The notes: generated by a model not told the origin, from the sequence alone. Counted from the first letter of the stretch, positions 1-9,469 are shown. The stretch is 64,000 bases of DNA from Burkholderia mayonis (GCF_001523745.2 NZ_CP013386.1:62001-126000), one strand, 5' to 3'. Numbers and translations: made by a program.

Positions 1-579
1 TATCCGAAGATCGAGCTGAAGCTGTTCGAGCAGGGGGCGCGGATGATCGAAGAGGCGCTCGTCACGGGCGAGCTGGAGCTGGGCGGGGTGCTCGAGCCCG
101 TCGATCCGGCTGTGTTCGACGTGCTGCCGATGGTGCGCGCGCCGCTCTGGCTCGTCGCGCGCCACGGTTCTCGCTGGGGCGGCAACGAAACCGTGCCGCT
201 TGCCGACCTTGCCGACGAGCCGTTCGTGTTCTACGCGGAAAGCCTCGCGCTGCACGACGCGGTGCTCGACGCGTGCCGGAAGGTCGGCTTCACGCCGCAG
301 ATCGTGAGCCGCAGCGGCCACTGGGATTTCATGGCGGCGCTCGTGCATGCGGGCGTCGGCATCGCGCTGCTGCCCGAGCCTTATTGCCGGCGGCTCGACA
401 CCACGCAGTTCACGTGCCGGCCGATCGTCGAGCCGGAGATCACGTGGGCGGTCGCGATCGGCTGGCTGAAGAAGGGCTACCTGTCGCACGCGGCGCGCGC
501 GTGGCTCGACGTCGCACGCGAGACGGGCCCCGTCGATCCGGGCGACGACCTCGCGTTCGGCAGCCTGCGCGCGCGCTGA
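1..579 (+). CDS. LysR-family regulator, C-terminal part (5' end outside window)
   Basis: The reading frame is open from the first base, so the N-terminal helix-turn-helix lies outside the window. What is visible (about 192 residues) has the look of a LysR substrate-binding domain: a segment with PMVRAPLWLVARHGS, then a stretch with HAGVGIALLPEPYC, the usual glycine-rich turn of the second subdomain (GVGIALLP). It ends convergently against the DHA2 exporter gene. The regulated target cannot be told because the divergent neighbour is outside the window. Family assignment rests on the effector-domain pattern only. Confidence 0.85.
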   Translation, partial: YPKIELKLFEQGARMIEEALVTGELELGGVLEPVDPAVFDVLPMVRAPLWLVARHGSRWGGNETVPLADLADEPFVFYAESLALHDAVLDACRKVGFTPQIVSRSGHWDFMAALVHAGVGIALLPEPYCRRLDTTQFTCRPIVEPEITWAVAIGWLKKGYLSHAARAWLDVARETGPVDPGDDLAFGSLRAR

Positions 580-681
580 AGCGGCGGTCGAGCGCCGCGC
601 CGTCGACACCCGGCGCCCGGCTCCGCCCGGTCTCGGCCGCCGCCCGCAACCGTCCGCCGCGAGGCGTGCGCAGCCGCCCGC

Positions 682-2244
682 TCAATGCCCCATCGCGGGC
701 CCGGCGCCTTTCTTCGGCTTCGTCACCCACACGAGCGCCGCGAGCACGACGAACGCGAGCGCCGAAATGTAGAAGAAATCGTTGGTCGCCATCATGAAGC
801 CCTGCTGCGTGACGATCTGGTTGATCTGCGCGGTCGAAACCTGGCCGGCGATGCCGAGCTGCGCGAGCGCGCCCTGGTAGTCGACCGTGCTCTGCGCATA
901 GACGTTCACCGATTCCGCGAGGCGCGCGTGGTGATAGATCGCATCGTTTTCCCAAAACGTCGAGCTGACCGCAGTGCCGATCGCGCCCGACAGCGTCCGC
1001 AGGAAGTTCGACAGCCCCGACGCGCTCGCGAGCCGCTCGTCGGAGATGCTGGAGAGCGTGATCGTCGTCATCGGCACGAAGAAGCACGCGACGCCGATCC
1101 CCTGCACGAGCCGCGGCAGGATCACGTGGTTGAACGGCACGTCGAGCGTGAACGTCGAATTCCAGATCGACACGACGGCGAATACGACGAATGCGAAGCT
1201 CGCGACCATCCGCAGGTCGAGCCGGTGCATGTTGCGGCCGATGAGCGGCGACAGCACGAGCGCGAGGAAGCCGACGGGCGCGGTTGCGAGGCCGGCCAGG
1301 CCCGCCGTGTAGCCCATCACGGTCTGCAGCCACAGCGGGAAAATCACGACCGAGCCGAAGAACGCCATGAATCCGAACGAGATGATCATCGCGCCGAGCG
1401 CGAAGTTGCGGTCCTTGAAAAGCGACAGATCGACGACCGGCTCCGTCTCAGTCGACTCCCAAACGAGCATGAATGCGAGCGACACGACGGCGATCAGCGC
1501 GAGCGCGGTGATGAACGTGGAATTGAACCAGTCGCGGTCCTTGCCGAGGTCGAGCATCATCTGCAGGCACGACACGCCGATCACGAGGAGCGCGAGCCCG
1601 ATCGCGTCGATCCGCTGCTTGGTCGTCTTCGTCTCGCGACCGCGCAACAGGAAGAACGCGCACACGGCGGAGAAGATCCCGATCGGCAGATTGATGTAGA
1701 AGATCCACGGCCACGTGTAGTTGTCGGTGATCCAGCCGCCCATCACCGGGCCGAAGATCGGCGCGACGATCACCGTCATCGCCCATAGGCCGAGCGCGAG
1801 CCCGCGCTTCGCGGGCGGATAGCTGCGCATCAGGATCGTCTGCGACAGCGGCACCATCGGGCCGGACACGAGGCCCTGCAACAGCCGGAACGCGATCAGC
1901 GATTCGAAGTTTTCCGCGAGGCCGCAGAGCGCGGACGCGATCGTGAACGCGAGCACCGACAGCGTGAAGAGCCGGACCTCGCCGACCCGCCGCGCGAGCC
2001 AGCCGGTCAGCGGCACCGCGATCGCGGACGCGACCGAGTACGACGAGATCACCCAGGTGCCTTCGCTCGTCGCGACGCCGAGACTGCCGGAAATCGTCGG
2101 CACGGCGACGTTCGCGATCGACGTGTCGAGCACCTCCATGAACGTGCCGAGCGCGAGCCCGACCGTCAGCAGCGCGAGCACGCCGCCCGACAGCGGCGCC
2201 GGTTCGGCGGAAGGGGAAGCGGAAGCGGGGGCCGTCGCAGCCAT
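682..2244 (-). CDS. MFS drug exporter, DHA2 (EmrB/QacA-like, 14 TM)
   Basis: 520 residues, the normal DHA2 length. After a short Ala/Pro-rich N-terminus the first helix contains the family motif around LDTSIANVAVPTI (residues about 39-51), followed by the WVISSYSVASAIAVPLTGWLARR segment with the MFS motif A region and a motif C-like GPVMGGWITD. It should export hydrophobic toxic compounds at the inner membrane using proton motive force. It lies 147 bp downstream of a MarR gene on the same strand and is probably controlled by it. Oddity: EmrB-type exporters normally sit beside a HlyD-type adaptor, and none is present here. Confidence 0.92.
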   Translation of the reverse strand: MAATAPASASPSAEPAPLSGGVLALLTVGLALGTFMEVLDTSIANVAVPTISGSLGVATSEGTWVISSYSVASAIAVPLTGWLARRVGEVRLFTLSVLAFTIASALCGLAENFESLIAFRLLQGLVSGPMVPLSQTILMRSYPPAKRGLALGLWAMTVIVAPIFGPVMGGWITDNYTWPWIFYINLPIGIFSAVCAFFLLRGRETKTTKQRIDAIGLALLVIGVSCLQMMLDLGKDRDWFNSTFITALALIAVVSLAFMLVWESTETEPVVDLSLFKDRNFALGAMIISFGFMAFFGSVVIFPLWLQTVMGYTAGLAGLATAPVGFLALVLSPLIGRNMHRLDLRMVASFAFVVFAVVSIWNSTFTLDVPFNHVILPRLVQGIGVACFFVPMTTITLSSISDERLASASGLSNFLRTLSGAIGTAVSSTFWENDAIYHHARLAESVNVYAQSTVDYQGALAQLGIAGQVSTAQINQIVTQQGFMMATNDFFYISALAFVVLAALVWVTKPKKGAGPAMGH

Positions 2245-2391
2245 GCGTCTCTCCTAAGGGGCGACAGTTGCCCCGACATCCTTTTATGCATCGACATCGA
2301 CCGACAGTAAGTGACTTGTCAGCCTCTGCCCAGACAGATAAATACGCGACCTACGAGTCGCGATCCAGTGGCTACCCAATGTCATTCCCGG

Positions 2392-2886
2392 TCAATCGTC
2401 GTCCGACCGCAACGCCGCCGCGCACGCGGTGTCGGCCGCGCCCGGCGCATTCGCGATGAAGCGCCGTAGCAGGTCCGTCAGGAGCGCGAGCTCGCTGGGC
2501 GAAAAGCCAACGAGCTGCGCGTTCAGCTCGGTCGCGATCAAGCCCGGCAGCGCCTGCGCGGCGTGCGCGCCGCGCTCGGTCAGCGCGAGCTCGATCACGC
2601 GGCGGTCCGATTCGCTGCGCGCGCGCACGACGAAACCCTTCTTCTCGAGCCGGTCGAGCATCCGCGTCATCGAGCCACTGTCGTACGACATCTTGCGCGA
2701 CAGCTCGAACGGCGTGCGCGCAAAGCCGCGCGCGAGCAGCAGGATCACGCCGATCTGCTGCGCGGTCAGGTCGAGCGGGCCGAGCGCGCGATCCAGCCGC
2801 TCGACGAGCGCCTGCCGCGCCTTCGTCAGGTAATAGCCGAGGCTCGATTCGAGCTCGATGTGCTCGGGGTCGTAAAGGCCGCTCAT
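2392..2886 (-). CDS. MarR-family transcriptional regulator
   Basis: 164 residues with the MarR winged-helix layout: helix 1 dimer region (SLGYYLTKARQALVERLDRAL), then LTAQQIGVILLLARG, the recognition helix DSGSMTRMLDRLEKKGFV and the wing with RRVIELALTERG. It probably represses itself and the downstream DHA2 exporter. A good promoter with an overlapping 16-bp inverted repeat lies just upstream. The closest named relatives in type are EmrR/MprA-like repressors. The ligand is unknown. Confidence 0.9.
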   Translation of the reverse strand: MSGLYDPEHIELESSLGYYLTKARQALVERLDRALGPLDLTAQQIGVILLLARGFARTPFELSRKMSYDSGSMTRMLDRLEKKGFVVRARSESDRRVIELALTERGAHAAQALPGLIATELNAQLVGFSPSELALLTDLLRRFIANAPGAADTACAAALRSDDD

Positions 2887-2946
2887 CGTCTAGCTGTCCG
2901 TTCGATTGCACGAACCGCAACAGTGCATTCCAGGAAAAACGCCGCC

Positions 2947-2977
2947 AGTATCTTGAATATTTATTGCATAGTCAATA
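2947..2977 (-). promoter_or_regulatory. Promoter and candidate MarR operator
   Basis: Read on the minus strand: -35 TTGACT (2970-2975), a 17-bp spacer, and -10 GATACT (2947-2952). A perfect inverted repeat TATTG-CATAGT-CAATA (2962-2977) overlaps the -35 box and spacer, which is where a MarR dimer would block RNA polymerase. The local sequence is strikingly AT-rich compared with its surroundings. Assignment to the MarR gene downstream is inference. Confidence 0.6.
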
Positions 2978-3089
2978 TTATTTCAGGCAATGAGTTCTGC
3001 GCTTAATGCGCCGCCAGAGACGATGTTCTGACCCAGACCGCTTTGCCCACGCAGCCGCGTCCGTTCGGCGTGCGTCCCGAGGATTTCCC

Positions 3090-3371
3090 ATGCCGTTCCT
3101 GAAACATGCTGCCGGCGCACTGCGCCGCAACCTGTACGATACCGCTCGCCACACGTTTTCCGGTCCGCATCGCGGCTGGAAGATCGCGCTGTATGCCGCG
3201 CTGCTGATCGTGCCGGGCGGCTCGCTCGCGGTACTCGGGTTCGCATGGTTCGATCAGCGGCGGCGCCGCGCCGCGCGCAACGGCGGCGGCCGGACCACGT
3301 CGGCTCAGGAGCCTTCGGCGCGGCAGCTATGCCTCGCCGCCCCGCAGGGCGATCCCGTCCGCTGCTCGTAA
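3090..3371 (+). CDS. Small hypothetical membrane protein
   Basis: 93 residues. The ATG is chosen because GAGGA precedes it at normal distance; the frame is open further upstream without a better start. There is one clear membrane segment (about residues 31-52, IALYAALLIVPGGSLAVLGFAW) flanked by basic residues, then an Arg-rich, Ser/Pro-containing tail. No recognised domain. It lies between the divergent MarR gene and the outer-membrane efflux protein and may be transcribed with the latter. Function unknown. Confidence 0.6.
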   Translation: MPFLKHAAGALRRNLYDTARHTFSGPHRGWKIALYAALLIVPGGSLAVLGFAWFDQRRRRAARNGGGRTTSAQEPSARQLCLAAPQGDPVRCS

Positions 3372-3581
3372 CAAACCGCCGGCACGCAGCATCGGTGCGT
3401 AACACACGGTAAACCGGCGCTCCACGCCGGTAACACATCCGGCCCCGTCCGCGCTTTAACCTAACGTCTGCGCATTCCCGCATCCGTCAGTTACCATTTC
3501 GGCCACGCCTTCGGCGTTTCGGCCGCATCGCCTGCTCGCCCGGTCCACGGGCGGCCGCCTCCTTCGACAGGAATCCAGAAC

Positions 3582-5183
3582 ATGTCGCAAGTCCCACACC
3601 CGCGCGCACGCCGCGCGCTGAGCACCGCCGTCGCCGTCGCGGCCGCCGCGCTGCTCGCCGGCTGCGCGGTCGGGCCCGACTATCACCGTCCCGACGCGGC
3701 GATTCCCGCCGCATACAAGGAAGCGCCGCCCGGCTGGAAGGTCGCGCAACCGGCCGACCGCGCGGATCGCGGCCCGTGGTGGACGATCTACGAAGATCCG
3801 CAACTGAATGCGCTGATCGACAAGCTCAACACGTCGAACCAGACCGTCGCGCAATACGCGGCCGCGTATCGGCAGGCGCGCGCGCTCGTCGCCGAGGCGC
3901 GCGCGTCGTATTTCCCGACGCTCGGGCTGACGGCGAGCGAATCGCGCGCGTCGAGCGCGCTGTCGTCGAGCAGCTCGGCGTCGCGCAGCACGACGCGCAC
4001 GATCGGCAACACGTATAGCGTCGGCCTCGACGCGTCGTGGGAGCCGGACCTGTGGGGCAAGGTGAGCCGCACGGTCGGCGCGCAGAAGGCGGGCGAAGCG
4101 GCGGCCGCCGCCGATCTCGCGAACGCGCGGCTGTCCGCGCAGGCGACGCTTGCACAGACCTATTTCCAGCTGCGCGCCGCCGACGCGACACAAAAGCTCC
4201 TCGACGACACCGTCGCGTCGTACCAGAAATCGCTGCAACTGACGCAGAATCAGTATGCGCAGGGCGTCGCCGCGCGCTCGGACGTGATCCAGGCGCAGAC
4301 GCAGCTCCAATCGGCGCAGGCATCCGCGATCGACAACGGAATCGCGCGCGCGCAATACGAGCACGCGATCGCGACGCTCGTCGGCGAGCCCGCATCAACG
4401 TTCTCGCTGTCGCCGATGCCGCTCACGGCCGAGCCGCCCGCGATGCCGATCGACGTGCCGTCGGCGATCCTCGAGCGGCGGCCCGACGTCTCCGCCGCCG
4501 AACGGCGCGCGGCCGCCGCGAATGAGCAGATCGGCGTCGCGATCGCCGCGTTCTTCCCGACGCTCACGCTGTCGGCGTCGGGCGGCTTCCAGAGCTCGGT
4601 GTGGTCACAGCTCTTCACGCTGCCGGCGCGCTTCTGGTCGGTCGGCCCGCAGCTCGCCGCGACGCTGTTCGACGCGGGCCTGCGCGCCGCGCAGACGGAG
4701 GCCGCGCGCGCGACCTACGATCAGGACGTCGCCACGTATCGGGCCGCCGTGCTGTCCGCGTTCCAGGACGTCGAGGACAACCTCGCGTCGCAGCGGATCC
4801 TCGAACAGGAGATCGGCGTGCAGCGACAGGCGGTCGAGTCCGCGCAGCACGCGCTCGACATCACGCTCAATCAGTACAAGGCGGGCACGGTCGGCTATCT
4901 GAACGTGCTGACCGCACAGACGACCGCGTTCAGCGCGCGGCAAAAGCTCGCGACGATCTCCGGGCAGCGGATGGTGTCGTCAGTCGGGCTCGTGAAGGCG
5001 CTGGGCGGGGGCTGGGACGTCGCGCAGATCGCGCGCGAGACGGGCGGCATGCAAGCGCCCGCGCCGGTGCCGGCGTCCGCGCCTGCGGGAGCGCCGACGC
5101 CAGCGGCGACGCAACCGGCAGCGGCTGCCGCTGCGCAGGCCGCAACCGGCGGCGGTCCGACGACGACGGCCGCGCAACCCTGA
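3582..5183 (+). CDS. Outer-membrane efflux lipoprotein, NodT/OprM-like (OMF)
   Basis: 533 residues. The signal peptide ends in a lipobox LLAGC with the acylated Cys at 28, followed directly by the OMF lipoprotein hallmark VGPDYHRP. Two internally similar halves carry the coiled-coil helical hairpins of TolC-type channels (for example LAQTYFQLRAADA and the later VLSAFQDVEDNLASQ). The C-terminal 40 residues are a Pro/Ala-rich tail. It should form the trimeric outer-membrane exit duct of a tripartite pump. No adaptor (HlyD) gene is adjacent, so its partner pump is uncertain; the nearby DHA2 exporter is the obvious candidate. Confidence 0.93.
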   Translation: MSQVPHPRARRALSTAVAVAAAALLAGCAVGPDYHRPDAAIPAAYKEAPPGWKVAQPADRADRGPWWTIYEDPQLNALIDKLNTSNQTVAQYAAAYRQARALVAEARASYFPTLGLTASESRASSALSSSSSASRSTTRTIGNTYSVGLDASWEPDLWGKVSRTVGAQKAGEAAAAADLANARLSAQATLAQTYFQLRAADATQKLLDDTVASYQKSLQLTQNQYAQGVAARSDVIQAQTQLQSAQASAIDNGIARAQYEHAIATLVGEPASTFSLSPMPLTAEPPAMPIDVPSAILERRPDVSAAERRAAAANEQIGVAIAAFFPTLTLSASGGFQSSVWSQLFTLPARFWSVGPQLAATLFDAGLRAAQTEAARATYDQDVATYRAAVLSAFQDVEDNLASQRILEQEIGVQRQAVESAQHALDITLNQYKAGTVGYLNVLTAQTTAFSARQKLATISGQRMVSSVGLVKALGGGWDVAQIARETGGMQAPAPVPASAPAGAPTPAATQPAAAAAAQAATGGGPTTTAAQP

Positions 5184-5447
5184 AACGCGATGGCGCCTGC
5201 CGACGGCCCGCGACGCTCGCGGTCACGATCTCGGCCTCGTCGCATCCGGCGCGACGGTTGCCGTCGGCACGCCGGCGAAACGGCCGGCGCCGCCGGATCG
5301 ATCTCGCGTCGCGGCCGCCCGGCATCGACCGCAGCTTCAGTGCGTTGCCGGAACCGCCGCTCGAAATCAAGCGACCCGACCCGCTCGCTTCGCCGCATCG
5401 CCCGCGCCCATGACGACGCGCGACTCGACGCAGCCTAGACCGCGCGC

Positions 5448-6239
5448 TCAGCGCGACGCGTCGCCATAGATCAACGACACCGCGCCGTCGCCGATCGGGT
5501 GGCCGAGCAGATTCAAGAGACCCGCGAGGTTGTCGCGTTGCTCGGGCGTGGCGCTCGCGGTGCCGCGGAACGACGCGCCCATCGCGCCGAAATTCCCTTG
5601 CCCCGACATCATCAGCGGCCCCTTCAACGTCGACAGATCGAGCGCCGAATTCGCGCCGCGCGCCTCGATCACCGCGCGGTACGACCCGAGCGGCTTCACG
5701 CGCGACACGCGCGAGCTCATGTCGGTGATCGTCACGGTCAACTGGCCGAACGCGTCGTTGCCGAAGAGCCGCCAGTCGGTCCAGTCGATCCGCACGCTGC
5801 CTTGCAAATCGAGCGTGTTGAACGGCGTGCCGAGGCCCGCGAGCAGCGACGCCGGCACCGCCATCGAGCCCGACGACAGCACCGCGCCGCGCAGCGTCGC
5901 GTCGAGCGTGACCGCGTCGGGCATCGCATCGGTCTGGCGCAGCCGCATCCGCACGCGCCCCGTGAAGAGCGGCCAGAACTGCGTGCGCCATTCGACGCGC
6001 CCCGGCAGCAGTGTCGATGCGCTGCGATCCGCGCCGGGCGCGAGGACGAGTGTCGCCGAGCCGTGCCAGAGCGAGCCGTCCGGGTCGACGAGATTGACGT
6101 GGCCGCCCGTCGCCCGGGCGAACCGCGGCGTGACCCACGACGCGGGCAGCAGCGCGACGAGCGTGACGAAAATCGCGAGGCCGCCGACGACGGCCCACGG
6201 CACGAGGCGCCGAATGCGCATCGGCCAGGTCATCGGCAT
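5448..6239 (-). CDS. gspN: Type II secretion protein GspN
   Basis: 263 residues with a single N-terminal membrane helix (about residues 14-35, VPWAVVGGLAIFVTLVALLP) and a periplasmic domain typical of GspN (the GSLWHGSATLVL and LQGSVRIDWTDW segments). It is the last gene of the minus-strand gsp operon, 41 bp after gspM. The start is the first of two close ATGs because GGAG lies about 6 nt upstream. GspN is found in only some type II systems; its role is accessory and poorly defined. Confidence 0.88.
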   Translation of the reverse strand: MPMTWPMRIRRLVPWAVVGGLAIFVTLVALLPASWVTPRFARATGGHVNLVDPDGSLWHGSATLVLAPGADRSASTLLPGRVEWRTQFWPLFTGRVRMRLRQTDAMPDAVTLDATLRGAVLSSGSMAVPASLLAGLGTPFNTLDLQGSVRIDWTDWRLFGNDAFGQLTVTITDMSSRVSRVKPLGSYRAVIEARGANSALDLSTLKGPLMMSGQGNFGAMGASFRGTASATPEQRDNLAGLLNLLGHPIGDGAVSLIYGDASR

Positions 6240-6280
6240 CCGCACTCCGCCTTGTCGGCCATATCGGGCATCGACGTCGC

Positions 6281-6784
6281 TCACTTGACCGACGCCGGCT
6301 GCAGCACCGCCGTCAGATCGACCTGGCCGTCTTCCTTGAGCCCGGTCACGTGCGCTTCGACGACCTGCGCCTTGAACTGGCGGCGCACGTCGTCGAGCCA
6401 CTGCGTCCACGCGGGGAACGACGCGTTCTTCAGCTGGATCTGCACGCCGCCGCCGACGATCTGCGGCGCCGCCGCGGCGAGCCCGTGATCGGACAGCGAC
6501 GCGGCGAGCGCATCCTTCAGCGCGATGCCCGTCGGCGCGACGCCCTGCGCGGCGGCCGCGAGCGAGCGCGCCTCGTTCGCCTGCGCGGTCATCTCCGCGA
6601 GCTCGTGGCGCATCGTCGGCAGTTGGCGCTGGATCTGCGCGCGGCCTTCCTGCGCGGGCGACCACAGCGCCGAATACGCGATCACGACGACGAGCACCGC
6701 TCCGCCCCAGCCGAGCAGCAGCTTCTCGCGCGCGGTGCGGCCCTCCCAGAACTGCGTCAGCGTTTCGTTCAATTCCGTTTTCAT
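6281..6784 (-). CDS. gspM: Type II secretion protein GspM
   Basis: 167 residues: a short cytoplasmic N-terminus (MKTELNETLTQFWEGRTARE), one membrane helix (about residues 26-44) and a periplasmic ferredoxin-like domain. GspM is the inner-membrane partner of GspL in the assembly platform. Its ATG overlaps the 3' end of gspL by 4 bp, implying translational coupling. The open frame extends much further upstream, but that extension lies inside gspL and is not the real start. Confidence 0.9.
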   Translation of the reverse strand: MKTELNETLTQFWEGRTAREKLLLGWGGAVLVVVIAYSALWSPAQEGRAQIQRQLPTMRHELAEMTAQANEARSLAAAAQGVAPTGIALKDALAASLSDHGLAAAAPQIVGGGVQIQLKNASFPAWTQWLDDVRRQFKAQVVEAHVTGLKEDGQVDLTAVLQPASVK

Positions 6785-8217
6785 GAGCGGCTCCGAATGG
6801 TCCACTTGCCCGTGCTGCTGTCGATCTCGCCTGACAGGCCGTTGCGCGCGAGGCGCTGGGCGAAGTCCGGATCGACCTTGATCTCGGGCTTGAAGCCGAC
6901 GTCGAGCCGGCGATCGTGATAATCGAGCGATGCGATGCCGTTCGGCGGCAGCGGCCCGAGCGAGCGCGCGAGGCCGCTCGCGAGCGACAGGAAATCGTTC
7001 GGCGACAGCTCGCCCGCCGCGATCCGCAGCCGGTCGAGCTGGCGCGTCATCTGCGCGGCCGGATCGAGCACCGTCGTCGTCTTCGGGAACGCTGACAAGA
7101 GCGTCTCGGTGATCTGCGCGGACAGCGCGTCGCGTTCGCGCGCAAGCTTCCACCAGTGCGCGTTCATCCCGATCACCGCGACCGCGAGCGATACCGCCGC
7201 GAGCGCGAGCGGCACGCGCACGCGCGTGAGGGTCGCGCGGTCGAAGCGCCACGGCGCGAACTCGAATTCGAACTGGCAAAGGTCGAAGCGCGCATCGAGC
7301 GCGCGGCGCACGAGCGCGTCGAACGGCCAGATCGCGGCGCCCGGCAACAGACGCTTGTCGTCGAGCGGCCGCACCGACGCGAGTTGCGGCTCGGCGCCCG
7401 GCTCGCCCAACTCGTAGAGCTCGAGCGGCGTGCCGTTCGCGAGCGCCTCGAGCGTCATCACCGCGGTCGACACCGGCGCGGCGAAGCCCTCGCCGAGCGC
7501 GCCGCGGGCGAGCGCGAGCGCGAGCTCGACGCGCGGCGCGGCGGCCGTTTCCGGCAGCAGCGTCGCCGATTCTTCGGCGAGCGACGGCGCGCTCGCCGTC
7601 GCGGCAAGACCGAGCGCGACCGCGACGATCGATTCGGGCGGCTTCACGGCGTCCGCCGCCGCGCCTTTGGCGGCTGCGTGGCCGTCGCTCGCCTTGCCGG
7701 CGGCAGCTTCATGCCCCGCTTGCAGCTCGTGCGCGATCTCGGCTTCGGCCACGACCTCCGCCGCTTCGCGCCGCGTCGGCAGCGGCAGGCAGCGCGTGAC
7801 GGGCACCGCGCGCAGATGGCGATGTCCCGCCGCGGTGAACGCGTCGACGATGAACTTGAACCACGCGCGATCGATCACGGCGAGCACGCGGCGTCCGCCG
7901 TCGAGCGCCGCCGGGTCGACGGCGATGTGGCAGCCCTGCGGATCCTGGATCAACTGATCCTCGATGATGTTCGGCAGCGCCTGCTTCAGTCTCGGCCCCT
8001 TCAGGGGCGGCACGGTCTGCTCGAGCATCAGTAGGTCGCGCGCGGCGACGACGAGCACCGTCGTCGCCGCCTGCGGCAGCAGCGACAGCGACGCGCGGCC
8101 CGCGCGCTGCGTGTGGCCGCTCTTGTCGACGAGCGCGAACGGCAGCTCGGGCCATTGCCATTCCTGCAACGGCACGGCCGGCTCGCGCGGCGGCAATAGG
8201 ACAATCAACGTGCTCAA
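6781..8217 (-). CDS. gspL: Type II secretion protein GspL
   Basis: 478 residues, starting at a TTG preceded by GAGAGGAG. The N-terminal two thirds is the cytoplasmic actin-like domain that binds the GspE ATPase. A membrane helix follows at about 335-355 (VPLALAAVSLAVAVIGMNAHWW), then a periplasmic ferredoxin-like domain that pairs with GspM. An Ala/Glu-rich low-complexity insert lies around residues 165-215 of the cytoplasmic part. Position between gspK and gspM matches the standard order. Confidence 0.92.
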   Translation of the reverse strand: MSTLIVLLPPREPAVPLQEWQWPELPFALVDKSGHTQRAGRASLSLLPQAATTVLVVAARDLLMLEQTVPPLKGPRLKQALPNIIEDQLIQDPQGCHIAVDPAALDGGRRVLAVIDRAWFKFIVDAFTAAGHRHLRAVPVTRCLPLPTRREAAEVVAEAEIAHELQAGHEAAAGKASDGHAAAKGAAADAVKPPESIVAVALGLAATASAPSLAEESATLLPETAAAPRVELALALARGALGEGFAAPVSTAVMTLEALANGTPLELYELGEPGAEPQLASVRPLDDKRLLPGAAIWPFDALVRRALDARFDLCQFEFEFAPWRFDRATLTRVRVPLALAAVSLAVAVIGMNAHWWKLARERDALSAQITETLLSAFPKTTTVLDPAAQMTRQLDRLRIAAGELSPNDFLSLASGLARSLGPLPPNGIASLDYHDRRLDVGFKPEIKVDPDFAQRLARNGLSGEIDSSTGKWTIRSRS

Positions 8218-8241
8218 GAGCTCCTCTCCCGAATGGCGTTG

Positions 8242-9468
8242 TTATAGCTGATCGCGAATGCGCACGATGCGCGTCGTGTGCGTGGTCGGATCACGATACA
8301 CGAGCGACGTGCGATCGACGACTGCACGATCGTGCTCGATCCGGCCATGCACGATGAAATAGCTGGACGTGACGTCGATCTGGCTCGATTCGAGACTCAC
8401 ATTCGGCGCGCCGGCGCCGCGCAGCGCGAGCTGCACATCGCCGACATTGCGGAAAAACACGGTCTCGCGCCGCGACACGAGCGCCTGCGCGGACGACACC
8501 GACATCCCCGGCACGAGCGCCGCGATCACCTCGGCGGGCGCGGTGTTCAGATTGACGGGCGTCACCGTCGGCAGCACGGTGACGAACGGGCGCAGCCGCT
8601 CGACCATTTCCGGCGTGAAGCCTTCGACGTCGAGCAGCGAATCGACGCTCGTCATCATCAGCGGCGCGGGCCCGCGGCCTTCGCCGCCCGCGAGGCCCGG
8701 CTCATCGGTGAAATTGCCGCCGCTCTCGGTGCCGCCGTCCGGCAGCGGAATGGGCACGCCGCTCGCGGCGCCCGGCAGTTGGGCCGCCTGGAAGCGCGTC
8801 GCGGATTGCTTGAGCCCCGCGCGCACGTGGCGCGCGACGATCTTCGCGAGCTGCTGGTCGAGCCCGAGCGTCGACAGAAGGCGCTGGAACGTCTGCACCT
8901 GCGCCGCGTTCAATTGCAACGCGCCGGGCGCGGGCGACGACACGAGGTTGCGCAGATTGAACTTCGCCTGCGCGTCCTCGATCGAGCCGGACAGATAGGT
9001 GTCCGCGCCTTCGGCCGCGTCGGTCACGCCGATGCGGCCGAGAAAATCCGACAGCTTCGTCTTCGCGATCGGCACAGCCCAGATCCCGCCGAGATAGGTG
9101 ATGCCGGGCGCGGTGTCGCCTTCGGAGCGCAGCACCATCCGGGTCCAGTCGAGCGCGCCGCGCGCGACCCATTGCGCCTGCGCGAGCAGCCGCTGGTTCT
9201 CGATCCGGCGCACCTGCACCTGCTGGCGCCACAGCATCCCGGACACGAGGATCGCCGACAGCGCGACGACCAGAAGCGCGTTGATGATCGCGACGCCGCG
9301 CTCGCGGCGGGCGCCGGCGCGGTTGCCTGCGCGGGTGCGCTTGCCCGCTCGGACACCCGCGCCGCTCGGCAACCGTGGCGCGCGCGACGTGCACGCGGTA
9401 TGCGCCGCGCGCGGCGCGCGCGCGCGGCGAAGCGAAGCAAGACGAGCGAGGAGGGCGGACGCGCGCAT
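8242..9468 (-). CDS. gspK: Type II secretion minor pseudopilin GspK
   Basis: 408 residues. The prepilin cleavage site is RERG|VAIINALLVVALSAI with the cut after Gly58. Position +5 is Asn rather than the Glu of other pseudopilins, which is the known hallmark of GspK, the tip subunit. The start is well fixed: ATG one base after the gspJ stop, with GGAG just upstream. This leaves an unusually long 58-residue, Arg/Ala-rich leader before the cleavage site. The large globular domain after the helix is as expected. Confidence 0.92.
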   Translation of the reverse strand: MRASALLARLASLRRARAPRAAHTACTSRAPRLPSGAGVRAGKRTRAGNRAGARRERGVAIINALLVVALSAILVSGMLWRQQVQVRRIENQRLLAQAQWVARGALDWTRMVLRSEGDTAPGITYLGGIWAVPIAKTKLSDFLGRIGVTDAAEGADTYLSGSIEDAQAKFNLRNLVSSPAPGALQLNAAQVQTFQRLLSTLGLDQQLAKIVARHVRAGLKQSATRFQAAQLPGAASGVPIPLPDGGTESGGNFTDEPGLAGGEGRGPAPLMMTSVDSLLDVEGFTPEMVERLRPFVTVLPTVTPVNLNTAPAEVIAALVPGMSVSSAQALVSRRETVFFRNVGDVQLALRGAGAPNVSLESSQIDVTSSYFIVHGRIEHDRAVVDRTSLVYRDPTTHTTRIVRIRDQL

Positions 9469-9469
9469 G

